Below, piece after piece: positions 26,435 to 35,082 of a stretch of DNA of 64,000 bases. Source of the stretch: Chitinophaga sp. Cy-1792 (GTDB lineage Bacteria > Bacteroidota > Bacteroidia > Chitinophagales > Chitinophagaceae); the NCBI RefSeq assembly GCF_011752935.1, contig NZ_VWWO01000001.1, forward strand, positions 1,550,001 to 1,614,000, written 5' to 3'. The position numbers and the translations under genes are program-made. Within the stretch, counting starts at the first letter, position 1. Each line of letters opens with the position of its first letter. The notes under the pieces were generated by a model. It did no database searches, was not told the origin of the DNA, and worked only from the letters and a program-made list of their open reading frames with translations.

Positions 26435-28075
26435 TTACACCAACATAGTAACCGGATTTTCCAGGTAACCTTTCAGCGTCGCCAGGAAACGGGCACCTAC
26501 AGCACCATCCACACTTCTGTGGTCGCAGCTGAGGGTCAGTTTCATAATATTGGCAATCTTAACCTGACCTTTCTCAACAATCGCAGTTTCTTTGATATTA
26601 CCTACCGCCAGGATTGCTGAATCCGGAGGATTGATAATAGCAGTGAACTCGTCGATACCCAGCATACCCAGGTTAGAGATAGTGAAAGTATTACCAGTGA
26701 AGTCCTGTGGCTGGAGCTTCTTGTTTTTAGCTTTGTCGTACAGGCCTTTGGCTTCACCCGCAATCTGGCTCAGGGATTTCTGATCAGCAAAACGGATAAC
26801 CGGAACGATCAGGCCATCTTCGATAGCTACCGCAGAACCGATATGTACGTGGTGGTTATGACGGATGAAATCACCCATCCAGCTTGCATTTACATCTGGG
26901 TGCTGTTTCAGCGCCAGTGCAGAAGCTTTGATCACCATATCATTGAAGGAGATCTTAACCGGAGAAATTTCGTTGATAGATTTACGTGCTTCCATTGCTT
27001 TATCCATGATCACATCAATCTTCAGATAGAAGTGTGGAGCAGTAAATTTGCTTTCGCTCAGGCGTTTTGCAATCACTTTACGCATCTGTGTCAGCGGCGT
27101 ATCAGTGAAGCCTTCCTGACCGGCAGGAACGAATGCAGGAGCAGCCGGACCAGCAGCAGGAGCGGTTGTAGCAACAGGTGCAGCAGATGGTTTGTAGTTA
27201 TCCACATCCGCTTTGATTACACGACCACCATCACCGGAACCTGGCACCTGGCTGATATCGATACCTTTGTCGGCAGCGATTTTCTTAGCCAGCGGAGATG
27301 CTTTTACACGACCATCAGCACTGGTAGATGCCACCGCATTTGCAGCAGGAGCACTAGCCGGAGCAGCGGTTGGAGCAGCCGCAGGAGCAGCTTCAGCAGC
27401 CGGAGCAGGAGCAGCGCCACCTTTCTCAGCAGCCAGAATCGCATCTACATTGGTACCTGGTTTACCCACGATAGCAATGATACCATTCACTTTTGCAGCA
27501 GTACCAGCAGGTACGCCTATATATAATAAAGTACCATCAGCATAACCGATTACTTCCATAGTCGCCTTATCGGTCTCTACTTCAGCCAGTACATCATCAC
27601 TCTTTACAGTATCGCCAACATTCTTATTCCATGCAACGATTTTACCTTCTGTCATGGTATCGCTCAGCAACGGCATACGAATAACAGTAGCATTCTTCAG
27701 CGCTTCCTTCACTGCAGCGTCATCAGCGGCAGATACAGCAGGAGCGGCGGTTGGTGCAGGTGCCGGAGCAGCAGCTTCTTTCGCAGGAGCAGCAGTTCCA
27801 TTATTACCTCCATCCAGGAATGCCTTATAATCTTCGCCTGGTTTACCTACAATGGCAATGATTTCATTAACCTTAGCTGCTTTCCCTTTCTCAACACCAA
27901 TGTATAATATGGTTCCTTCTACATAACCCATTACTTCCATCGTTGCTTTGTCCGTTTCCACTTCAGCAATAACATCGTCTGCTTTTACGGTATCGCCCAC
28001 CTTTTTATGCCATTCCGCAATCACCCCTTCAGTCATTGTATCACTCAAAAGGGGCATTCTGATAACTTCTGCCAT
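26435..28075 (-). CDS. aceF: Pyruvate dehydrogenase complex E2, dihydrolipoamide acetyltransferase
   Basis: A 546-residue E2 subunit transferring acetyl groups from lipoyl arms to CoA. Two N-terminal lipoyl domains each carry the lipoylated Lys in ETDKATMEV (Lys43 and Lys170). They are joined by Ala/Pro-rich linkers, followed by the E3/E1-binding domain (about 255-292, KASPLAKKIAADKGIDI) and the catalytic domain ending in SCDHRSVDGAVGARFL with active-site His519. Domain composition fits pyruvate rather than 2-oxoglutarate dehydrogenase. E1 and E3 genes are not in the window. It has its own promoter and terminator. Confidence 0.95.
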   Translation of the reverse strand: MAEVIRMPLLSDTMTEGVIAEWHKKVGDTVKADDVIAEVETDKATMEVMGYVEGTILYIGVEKGKAAKVNEIIAIVGKPGEDYKAFLDGGNNGTAAPAKEAAAPAPAPTAAPAVSAADDAAVKEALKNATVIRMPLLSDTMTEGKIVAWNKNVGDTVKSDDVLAEVETDKATMEVIGYADGTLLYIGVPAGTAAKVNGIIAIVGKPGTNVDAILAAEKGGAAPAPAAEAAPAAAPTAAPASAPAANAVASTSADGRVKASPLAKKIAADKGIDISQVPGSGDGGRVIKADVDNYKPSAAPVATTAPAAGPAAPAFVPAGQEGFTDTPLTQMRKVIAKRLSESKFTAPHFYLKIDVIMDKAMEARKSINEISPVKISFNDMVIKASALALKQHPDVNASWMGDFIRHNHHVHIGSAVAIEDGLIVPVIRFADQKSLSQIAGEAKGLYDKAKNKKLQPQDFTGNTFTISNLGMLGIDEFTAIINPPDSAILAVGNIKETAIVEKGQVKIANIMKLTLSCDHRSVDGAVGARFLATLKGYLENPVTMLV

Positions 28076-28097
28076 AGTGTTTATTCAAAATTTTGTT

Positions 28098-28128
28098 CAA
28101 ACCTACGCGTTTTTGCTCAAAAACGCAA
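28098..28128 (-). promoter_or_regulatory. Promoter of the E2 gene
   Basis: TAGGTTTG (28098-28105) with TTG (28126-28128) 20 bp upstream on the reverse strand, 22 bp before the E2 ATG. Confidence 0.65.
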
Positions 28129-28189
28129 AGAAGGAATTTTAAACTGTTCAAAAAATATCTAAAGAAAATAAATACAATCTAGTCTGGAC

Positions 28190-30100
28190 TTAAAAATCCA
28201 ATTCCATCCCCAACCGGTCTCTCAGCTCCTTCACCAACGGATATTTTTCAGACATCTGCTGAAACTGCTCCCTGCTCGATAACGGAGCCGGACCAATATC
28301 CTGTGTTTGCTGACTCTCGTCCAGCTGAAGCGTCAGAATGATCATCGGATTATTGAATTTTTCCTTGAAAAATTCAGAAATAACGAGCTTTTCTTCCTCC
28401 ATAAACCTGAACTGCACAATGTTCCTGCTCACAATACCGATCTCATCCGCATTCAGCATCTTTAACACTGCCAGCGCGAGATTACTCACCACCGTCATCT
28501 TGTTGGCCTGCCTGTAACGGTCGATAAACTCTTCCCAGAATTCAGTAATAGCTCCCATAGAAAGTGGTGTGGCTGCCTGTACAGGACTATGCTGTGCCTT
28601 GGCCGCCATAGCCTCTTTCATAGCTGCCAGCCCGGTTAGCTTGGTGGCGGTGGCCGCCGCCGCTGGTCGGGCAACTGTACTGGTGCTATTTTCATTAACT
28701 GTACTGCTTGCTGTAGCTGTCGGCACCGGTTGAGTAGCTGGTTGTGGCGCAGGTGCCTGCGCTTGTGGTGCCGCAGGTGGTTGCTGCACAGGTATAGGTG
28801 CCGGTGCTGGCTGAACCGGTATCACCGGTTGCGGAGCCGTCGCCTGCTCCGCCTGAATACTGGCTGTCGTAGCCGGTTTCTCTGTTACTGTCTTTATGCT
28901 GACAGGTTGCGCCATCGGTGCACGCAGCTTCTGCGGCGCACTGCCATCAGGTACTAATTTTTTTTTTGCTACCTCGCCGGTTTGCTCTTCACTTACTAAA
29001 GTCACAGCCTGCTGCAGGAAGCAAAGCTTGATCAACGCCATCTCTACATGCAGTCGCTTGTTACGCGCCAGCCTGTAATGGATCTCTGTTTCGTTTAAGA
29101 GGTTTAAGGCGGTAATCAGGTAGGCAGGACTAATCTTCCCTGCGAGTTGCTTATAGCGCTCTTTCAGGTTACCAGATACTTCTACCAGGTGAACGGCCTT
29201 CTCTTCCTTACTGAGCAACAGGTTTCTTAAAAACTCTGCCCATCCGCCCAGGAAATTATCTCCCTCAAATCCTTTCTGTAAAACTTCATCAAATAATAAT
29301 AAGGCAGATGCGACATCCTGCTGCAACACATAATCCATTACCTTGAAGAAGTAATCGTAATCCAGGATATTCAGGTGCTCCAGCGTGTTCTGATAGGTAA
29401 GATGTCCGCTGGTAAAGCTGACAATCTTGTCCAACGTACTGAGAGAGTCACGCATACAGCCATCCGTTTTCTGGGCCACCAGGTGCAACGCATCCTGGTC
29501 CGCCTGGATATGCTCCTTATTACAGATGTCCTGCAGATGGTCCACCGTATCCTGAATCGTAATGCGCTTGAAATCGAAGATCTGGCATCGGCTGAGAATA
29601 GTAGGAAGGATCTTGTGCTTCTCGGTAGTGGCCAATATAAATATGGCATAAGATGGCGGCTCCTCCAGTGTCTTCAGAAATGCATTGAATGCAGAAGAAC
29701 TGAGCATGTGGACCTCATCTATTATATATATCTTGTATTTTCCCGCCTGTGGCGCAAATCTCACCTGTTCCACCAGCGTACGGATGTCGTCTACTGAGTT
29801 GTTAGACGCGGCATCCAGCTCATGGATGTTGAAAGAACTACCTTCATTAAAGGATTTACAGGAATGACACTCATTACATGCCTCCCCATCTGGCTGAAGG
29901 TTCTCACAGTTGATAGTCTTGGCCAGGATACGGGCACACGTGGTTTTACCTACTCCCCTTGGCCCACAAAACAAAAAGGCATGCGCTAACTGATGGTTGC
30001 GGATGGCATTCTTTAATGTGGTGGTGATATGTGATTGTCCAACAACTGTTGAAAAATTCTGTGGACGGTACTTACGGGCTGAAACGATAAAATTCTCCAT
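28190..30100 (-). CDS. dnaX: DNA polymerase III subunits gamma and tau
   Basis: The 636-residue clamp-loader ATPase. The AAA core has Walker A CGPRGVGKTT (45-54), a four-Cys zinc module around residues 69-85 (with CENLQ, CNECHSC), Walker B IYIIDEVHML and sensor ATTEKHK. Domain III ends near residue 375, followed by a Pro/Ala/Gln-rich linker (about 390-500) and a C-terminal tau domain. The coding strand has ten A in a row (28958-28967) in codons 378-381 (A-K-K-K). Gain of one A leads to a stop after I-S-T (384 residues) and loss of one A to a stop after N (381 residues), which would yield a gamma-like protein made of domains I-III. No promoter match was found upstream. Confidence 0.95.
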   Translation of the reverse strand: MENFIVSARKYRPQNFSTVVGQSHITTTLKNAIRNHQLAHAFLFCGPRGVGKTTCARILAKTINCENLQPDGEACNECHSCKSFNEGSSFNIHELDAASNNSVDDIRTLVEQVRFAPQAGKYKIYIIDEVHMLSSSAFNAFLKTLEEPPSYAIFILATTEKHKILPTILSRCQIFDFKRITIQDTVDHLQDICNKEHIQADQDALHLVAQKTDGCMRDSLSTLDKIVSFTSGHLTYQNTLEHLNILDYDYFFKVMDYVLQQDVASALLLFDEVLQKGFEGDNFLGGWAEFLRNLLLSKEEKAVHLVEVSGNLKERYKQLAGKISPAYLITALNLLNETEIHYRLARNKRLHVEMALIKLCFLQQAVTLVSEEQTGEVAKKKLVPDGSAPQKLRAPMAQPVSIKTVTEKPATTASIQAEQATAPQPVIPVQPAPAPIPVQQPPAAPQAQAPAPQPATQPVPTATASSTVNENSTSTVARPAAAATATKLTGLAAMKEAMAAKAQHSPVQAATPLSMGAITEFWEEFIDRYRQANKMTVVSNLALAVLKMLNADEIGIVSRNIVQFRFMEEEKLVISEFFKEKFNNPMIILTLQLDESQQTQDIGPAPLSSREQFQQMSEKYPLVKELRDRLGMELDF

Positions 30101-30222
30101 ATACTGCTACGCTTTCGCGAGCGTCGAAAATACGAAGAACATTCCGAGATTCGCTTTTTTACTCGCTCTGTTATTAAAAATATTTGATATCTAGCTAGAT
30201 TATATATTTTATATTATTATAA

Positions 30223-32346
30223 TTAGTTGGTGGTATGCAGATGATCCAGCTCGATTAATAATTCCAGGTATTCTTTTTTCAACAGGATAATACGGTTGTT
30301 AAGATACTCCATCAACCCGTTGCTGATATCGTGTAACGCTTTAATACCGGCATAATCAGGGATGCCATGACGGATAAACTGACAGTCATGCTGCCGGAAA
30401 TATTCAATACTTTCTTCAATTTGTCCAGGCAGATTATTTCGTATAGCCGGCGCCGTGATAAGGTGCAGTAATAACTTCCTGAAAGAAATGGCCGTTTCTG
30501 TCAGCATATCAAAGGAAGGCACCGCCTCCTCCATAGTCTGGTGGTTGGAATTAAAGATCAGGCCGATCCCGTGAATGATGCGTATCACCAGGTCACTGAG
30601 CAGACTGGCATCACGCTGGTAATCCAGTATTTCCTGGTAACGGCCTACCAGGTTATCTGCTGTTTGCTGCCCGGATGCCAATGCAACGGTATAGTGGTAG
30701 CGACAAGCCAGCAGGTCATTACCTGTCAGCCATTGCCTTTCTTCTACGGCTGCCCTGCTTAATTTCCGGGCCAGCCTTTCGGCCTTGTTTGCCCTGTACC
30801 GTTTCCCGTCAAACTCAAAATGCCTGGTCTGCAACTGTTGTACAGCGATGGCATGCAGGGTTTCTGAATCCTGTAAATCGCGGTAGCAGGTACGCATACG
30901 CATCACCACATCCGGATGGTACAACGTTTCCAGGGTAATCTGCTTTAGTTCTTCCGCACTCAGGGGCTGCAGAAACCTGAAGTCTGCCTGCGCGAAAGAC
31001 CTGTTATCGTAATAACTGTTGAAAACTTTGGGAAACTCATAAGTACGTTGCCGCTGTTCCAGGTCATCTACAAACTGCTGCGGGCAAATCCATGAACAGT
31101 CGTTACTCTCCATGGAGAGCACACTGTAAACCTGTCCGGTCATGGCTTCCTGCATGACTGCCGGCTGATTAAACAGCTGCCAGGCACTGGTATTGAGCTG
31201 TTCCCTATCTACATTGGCCTGTAAAAACATACTGATCCTGGATTCCAGCGAAGGTTGCAGGCTCCATTCATCCCGCAGCTGTACCCGGCTTTTCAGGTAT
31301 GCTTTGGTAAATGGACCGGTAACAACCGGTAAACCTTCCGCATCCACCCGGCCATAGCTTTGCAGCGTGTAGTAACGGATCAGGTTCCGCTGTACTTCAT
31401 ACAGGTTCTGAAAACGTAATTTATGTTCAGATAACTCCGGTAGCTTATGCATACAGTGCTCCATACAATAACTGCCGATATCCGCCCGGCGGATCGCACT
31501 GATGGCTGCACGGGTCCCTGCCATATGCAAGGCAATCTCATCTGCCTGTATGGCAATATCACGACTGATATCCTGGTAATGTTTATTGATGACCCGGTGC
31601 ATTTGTCGCAACAGGTACTGCATACCATTTAATATCAGCAGGGTAATATGAATGAAGAAACCGCTGATGGAACCACTGTGCCGGTGACGGGCCAGCTCAT
31701 TCCAGTCATCGTTTTCATATAGCATATCATGCAGCATCTTATTCAAACCATATACATATCTGCTGAGGGAAGAATTTTCCCGGGAAAAATGCCCGAACTC
31801 ATGTGCCAGCAGCATCTTAAACTCGCTGATGTTGACACTATTGACCAACCCCAACCCAATCTCAAGATTGCGGCGGATAGGCCAGAAAAGATTGAAGAAA
31901 CTGGCATTGTAAAATAAGGAGGCCCGAACATCGGGCACCACAAATATCTTCCGCGGAAAACTGATCCGGGTGTCAGCAACTAACTGCTGCAAAAAGGCAA
32001 ACAACCGGGGATGATTGTCTGCATTGATCTGCGTGCGATACGGATTGACTGGCTGGTGCCTGTGAAACAGGAAACGCCCCAGAAAGTATAAAAGACTGCT
32101 GCCAAGTACAATCAAGGCTATTCCGGGAATAACAGCATACAGTACATCATAATACCGGATCAGCGTCAGGCCTCCCGCAATACAGCCCAGGGCAAGCGCT
32201 CCGGCAATGGAAATCAATACCACATACAGCAAAAAAAATAATATGATAAAGCCAAAGACCTTCATTTTTTGTTGTCTGTTTGGAATGGTGGTGGCAATAA
32301 CCGCATGGTCACTATCAAAACTGCGGTCCAGGTTTAAGTTGGTCAT
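30223..32346 (-). CDS. M48 family metallopeptidase with large C-terminal extension
   Basis: A 707-residue membrane-bound zinc peptidase. Two membrane helices (about residues 30-63 and 70-94) precede the M48 domain with the zinc motif H182-E-F-G-H186 and a further membrane-like segment near 225-245. The Glu zinc ligand probably lies in the helix ISRDIAIQADEIALHMAG. About 400 residues follow that I do not recognise; they are helical, rich in His, Tyr and Gln, and contain no obvious repeats. Canonical HtpX is under 300 residues, so this belongs to the long M48 group. Membrane protein quality control is the family's usual role. Confidence 0.88.
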   Translation of the reverse strand: MTNLNLDRSFDSDHAVIATTIPNRQQKMKVFGFIILFFLLYVVLISIAGALALGCIAGGLTLIRYYDVLYAVIPGIALIVLGSSLLYFLGRFLFHRHQPVNPYRTQINADNHPRLFAFLQQLVADTRISFPRKIFVVPDVRASLFYNASFFNLFWPIRRNLEIGLGLVNSVNISEFKMLLAHEFGHFSRENSSLSRYVYGLNKMLHDMLYENDDWNELARHRHSGSISGFFIHITLLILNGMQYLLRQMHRVINKHYQDISRDIAIQADEIALHMAGTRAAISAIRRADIGSYCMEHCMHKLPELSEHKLRFQNLYEVQRNLIRYYTLQSYGRVDAEGLPVVTGPFTKAYLKSRVQLRDEWSLQPSLESRISMFLQANVDREQLNTSAWQLFNQPAVMQEAMTGQVYSVLSMESNDCSWICPQQFVDDLEQRQRTYEFPKVFNSYYDNRSFAQADFRFLQPLSAEELKQITLETLYHPDVVMRMRTCYRDLQDSETLHAIAVQQLQTRHFEFDGKRYRANKAERLARKLSRAAVEERQWLTGNDLLACRYHYTVALASGQQTADNLVGRYQEILDYQRDASLLSDLVIRIIHGIGLIFNSNHQTMEEAVPSFDMLTETAISFRKLLLHLITAPAIRNNLPGQIEESIEYFRQHDCQFIRHGIPDYAGIKALHDISNGLMEYLNNRIILLKKEYLELLIELDHLHTTN

Positions 32347-32541
32347 AACTAATCCTCACGTTAAATACGATTGTTACTGAAATCGGGATTTAACTAAAGA
32401 CACAATTCAAGGCCTAAATGTTGAAAAATGAGCCATCGGATATAAATATGGTTTTATGAAATCCCTTGATAGATAAAGGTTTGGGAAGATAAATTATTGA
32501 ATATATTTTTAATATATATGTTAATTCTGGTGTATGTTTTG

Positions 32542-32594
32542 ATATAAATTAGCAAGGGACAGCGCCACCGGTGCTGTCCCTTGCTAATTTATAT
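32542..32594 (-). terminator. 25-bp hairpin after the GNAT-like gene
   Basis: An unusually long stem of 25 bp with a single G-T pair (32542-32566 / 32570-32594) and loop ACC. It starts 17 bp past the stop codon of the gene at 32611-33774, whose terminator it probably is, though no T-run follows. Confidence 0.7.
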
Positions 32595-32610
32595 AGTCTA
32601 AATGTCTTCC

Positions 32611-33774
32611 TTAGTTCAAAATCGGATGCTTGTGGAACTCGGCATTTCTGTCGAACAAATACCGATAGGTAGCAAGATGTCTGGTAGGTTTGGCTCCCAG
32701 CCCTTCTGCCACATTAATCATTCTCGGATTGAAATCACCTACCCACTGCATTTCATAATCGACATAAGGGGAGCTTTTCTGGATAACGTTGGCGCCTTCA
32801 ACAATCAGGTAGGCGTCTGCGCCCAAACCCTGAAACTCCGGAACGATACCAAACAGGATACCCACAAATTTCTTGCAGTCGCCCCTCATCTTCAGCCACA
32901 GGAACTTTAATTTCTGTAACAGGCCGAATTTGCCATTCATATGTTTTACATACTGGTTCAGGTCCGGTAGGTTCAGCCAGCAACCAATAGGTTCGTCTTT
33001 ATAATAAATGAACCAGGCGATTTTTTCATCCAGCAAAGGTTTCATCTGCTTAAACAGCGCGTATGCCTGCGCTTCCGTCATATCTTTTCCGCCGGCATGT
33101 TTCGCCCAGGCACGGTTGTAGATAGAGCAGAATTCAGCCGCAAAGCGTTTTAACTCACTTTTTTTAATATGTTCTGAACGGTAGTTCGGGTCTTTTGCAA
33201 TGGCAGCATGACGTGTGAAAAACTTGTCTTTCAGCTGATCATTTACCTTCATACCATAGCAGATCTGATTGAAAAACACTTGAAAACCATAGTTTTCCAT
33301 CAGTTGCTTATAATAAGGTGGATTAAAGCTCATACCGTACAACGGTTCGTGATATCCTTCTGTGAGCAGGCCCCACCAGTTATTACGTTCGCCGAAGTTG
33401 ATAGGGCCGTCCATGGCACCCATTCCCCGCTCGAGCAGCCACTGTTTGGCCGTGTCAAACAGCAGGTTGGCGGCCGCCTGATCATTGATACAGTCAAAGA
33501 AGCCCACACCGCCTACTTTGCAGGTGTCTCCCTTACTCCTGTACTTTTTGTTTACAAAGGCAGCGATTCTGCCGATCAATTTCCCCTTGTCATCCTTTAA
33601 AATCCAACGGATACATTCTCCGTGCCTGAACGCCTTATTAATTTCCGGATTAAATACCTGGTTGATATCCTTGTCAAATGGACGAATCCATCCTGGGATG
33701 TCTTTATTTAATTGTATATGTACATCCAGAAACTGCTTCGCCTTTTGTTCGTTGTCTACGATAATCAATTCCAT
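32611..33774 (-). CDS. GNAT-fold acyltransferase-like protein
   Basis: A 387-residue protein from ATG 33774; earlier in-frame ATGs at 33840 and 33837 add residues that look untranslated. The region about 50-130 (CIRWILKDDKGKLIGRIAAF and GGVGFFDCINDQAAANLLFD) has the strand-helix pattern of a GNAT acetyl-CoA-binding fold, and the C-terminal half (FVGILFGIVPEFQGLGADAYLI) repeats one. Two GNAT-like folds in one chain suggests an aminoacyl- or peptidyl-transferase-like arrangement. The family is common in Bacteroidota but its substrate is not known. Tail of the gene meets a long hairpin; head is 81 bp from the divergent gene at 33855. Confidence 0.7.
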   Translation of the reverse strand: MELIIVDNEQKAKQFLDVHIQLNKDIPGWIRPFDKDINQVFNPEINKAFRHGECIRWILKDDKGKLIGRIAAFVNKKYRSKGDTCKVGGVGFFDCINDQAAANLLFDTAKQWLLERGMGAMDGPINFGERNNWWGLLTEGYHEPLYGMSFNPPYYKQLMENYGFQVFFNQICYGMKVNDQLKDKFFTRHAAIAKDPNYRSEHIKKSELKRFAAEFCSIYNRAWAKHAGGKDMTEAQAYALFKQMKPLLDEKIAWFIYYKDEPIGCWLNLPDLNQYVKHMNGKFGLLQKLKFLWLKMRGDCKKFVGILFGIVPEFQGLGADAYLIVEGANVIQKSSPYVDYEMQWVGDFNPRMINVAEGLGAKPTRHLATYRYLFDRNAEFHKHPILN

Positions 33775-33854
33775 AGGGACTATTTGTATAAAAATAATAA
33801 AAATGCTTCCTTCATGATAACCGCCGGCTACTGGCATCATTTTTTCAATAAAAA

Positions 33855-34484
33855 ATGGTTATGACCAAAACTTACATTATTCCGTCATTTTTTTTACTGC
33901 TCACGATTGTTATGGGGCTGGGTTATTGCCAGCAACAGCAACATCTTCGTAAAATCCTTGCCGAGAATGAACGTCTTCATAACGAAAACCGCGATCTGCG
34001 CAGCAGTTTGCAGCAATCCGGTACGGTAGCCAGACAAATTTCAGATCGCAAAGATATGCAGCAGCAGCAAAACGCCCAATTTACAGATCGACGGGCATAT
34101 TTTCGCCGGAACTGGAACCAGTTCATCACCGTTTCCCTGAACGACTACCGAACCGGGTTCCTGGGCGGTATCCGCGATCTGAGCATTATCGTAAGAAACC
34201 AGACAGACTACCCCCTGGAAAATGTCGTGGTTTCGCTCCAATACCTCCGGAATAATAATGAAGTCTTTAAAACCGAACAATATTCCATTAAAAGCATACC
34301 CGCCCAGGGACAACAGTCCATTGCTGCCTCCAATAGCCGCAAAGGCAGTAAAGCGGTTGTGAAACTCCTGAGCATTACCAGCCAGGCCATGAATTTCTGC
34401 TGGGCTGTGGATAAACCAGTTTCCCCAGGTGATCCTGATCCCAATGCTTGTGCCGTTTCAACCGGTATGCGCCAGAATCAGTAA
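33855..34484 (+). CDS. Membrane-anchored coiled-coil protein, unknown function
   Basis: A 209-residue protein that I do not recognise. It begins with one membrane segment or signal (about residues 6-24), a short Gln/Glu/Asn-rich coiled coil (about 28-55, HLRKILAENERLHNENRDL), and a C-terminal beta domain (about 90-200). The latter has the order typical of FxLYD-like extracellular domains: GIRDLSIIVRNQTDYPLENVVVSLQYL. Start could be ATG 33855 or 33861. The GNAT gene follows 9 bp later, so the two are co-transcribed. Confidence 0.7.
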   Translation: MVMTKTYIIPSFFLLLTIVMGLGYCQQQQHLRKILAENERLHNENRDLRSSLQQSGTVARQISDRKDMQQQQNAQFTDRRAYFRRNWNQFITVSLNDYRTGFLGGIRDLSIIVRNQTDYPLENVVVSLQYLRNNNEVFKTEQYSIKSIPAQGQQSIAASNSRKGSKAVVKLLSITSQAMNFCWAVDKPVSPGDPDPNACAVSTGMRQNQ

Positions 34485-34493
34485 CTTCCCGCT

Positions 34494-35003
34494 ATGATAG
34501 CATTACACCAAAGCAAAACGGCCACGGATGAAATACGTAACCTGTATGAATCCGCTTTTCCGCTGGAAGAGAGAAGACCATGGCCAGATCAGTTAAAACT
34601 ACTGGCTGCTGATAAAATCCGGCTGCTTACCCTCGAAAAGGACGGGAAATTTGCCGGATTTGTATTTTACTGGCAATTGCCGGCATTTGCTTTCATCGAA
34701 TATTTTGCTATTTCACCGGAATCAAGGGGAGGTGGTGCCGGCACCACCGTCATGACATTGCTGGAAAAAGAACTGAAAAGCATTGTGCTGGAAGTGGAAC
34801 CTCCCAATACAGAACAGGCCATCCGCAGAATCAATTTCTATGAACGCCTGCACTATAAAACATTTCCCGAATACTACGAACAACCACCTTATTACCCGGG
34901 ATATCCTTTTCTGCAGCTGAAGCTGATGTACCTCGGTACTCCACCAGATCTGGATTTCATCACAATAAAAAAAGCACTATACGCCACTGTATATAATCTA
35001 TAA
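34494..35003 (+). CDS. GNAT family N-acetyltransferase
   Basis: A 169-residue acetyltransferase. The acetyl-CoA-binding signature lies around ISPESRGGGAGTTVMTLLEKEL (about 76-96; Q/R-x-x-G-x-G/A pattern), preceded by the beta-4 strand FAFIEYFA and followed by INFYERLHYK typical of the C-terminal part. The substrate is unknown. It is the second gene of a two-gene unit ended by a strong terminator. Confidence 0.9.
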   Translation: MIALHQSKTATDEIRNLYESAFPLEERRPWPDQLKLLAADKIRLLTLEKDGKFAGFVFYWQLPAFAFIEYFAISPESRGGGAGTTVMTLLEKELKSIVLEVEPPNTEQAIRRINFYERLHYKTFPEYYEQPPYYPGYPFLQLKLMYLGTPPDLDFITIKKALYATVYNL

Positions 35004-35039
35004 AAAAATAACGTCTGCCATCGCAGACGTTATTTTTTT
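35002..35039. terminator. Bidirectional terminator between GNAT and DUF6600 genes
   Basis: A-run, stem TAACGTCTGC / GCAGACGTTA with loop CATC, and T-run. It overlaps the GNAT stop codon and can end transcription from both sides (the DUF6600 gene ends at 35083 on the other strand). Confidence 0.85.
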
Positions 35040-35082
35040 GCCCTATAAAAGGCGGGTATATAATCTAATCTAAACTAAATAC

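Noticed and set aside
26843..27526. A 227-codon + strand frame
   Set aside because: Antisense to the pyruvate dehydrogenase E2 gene; Ser/Arg-rich composition comes from the Ala/Pro linkers on the other strand.
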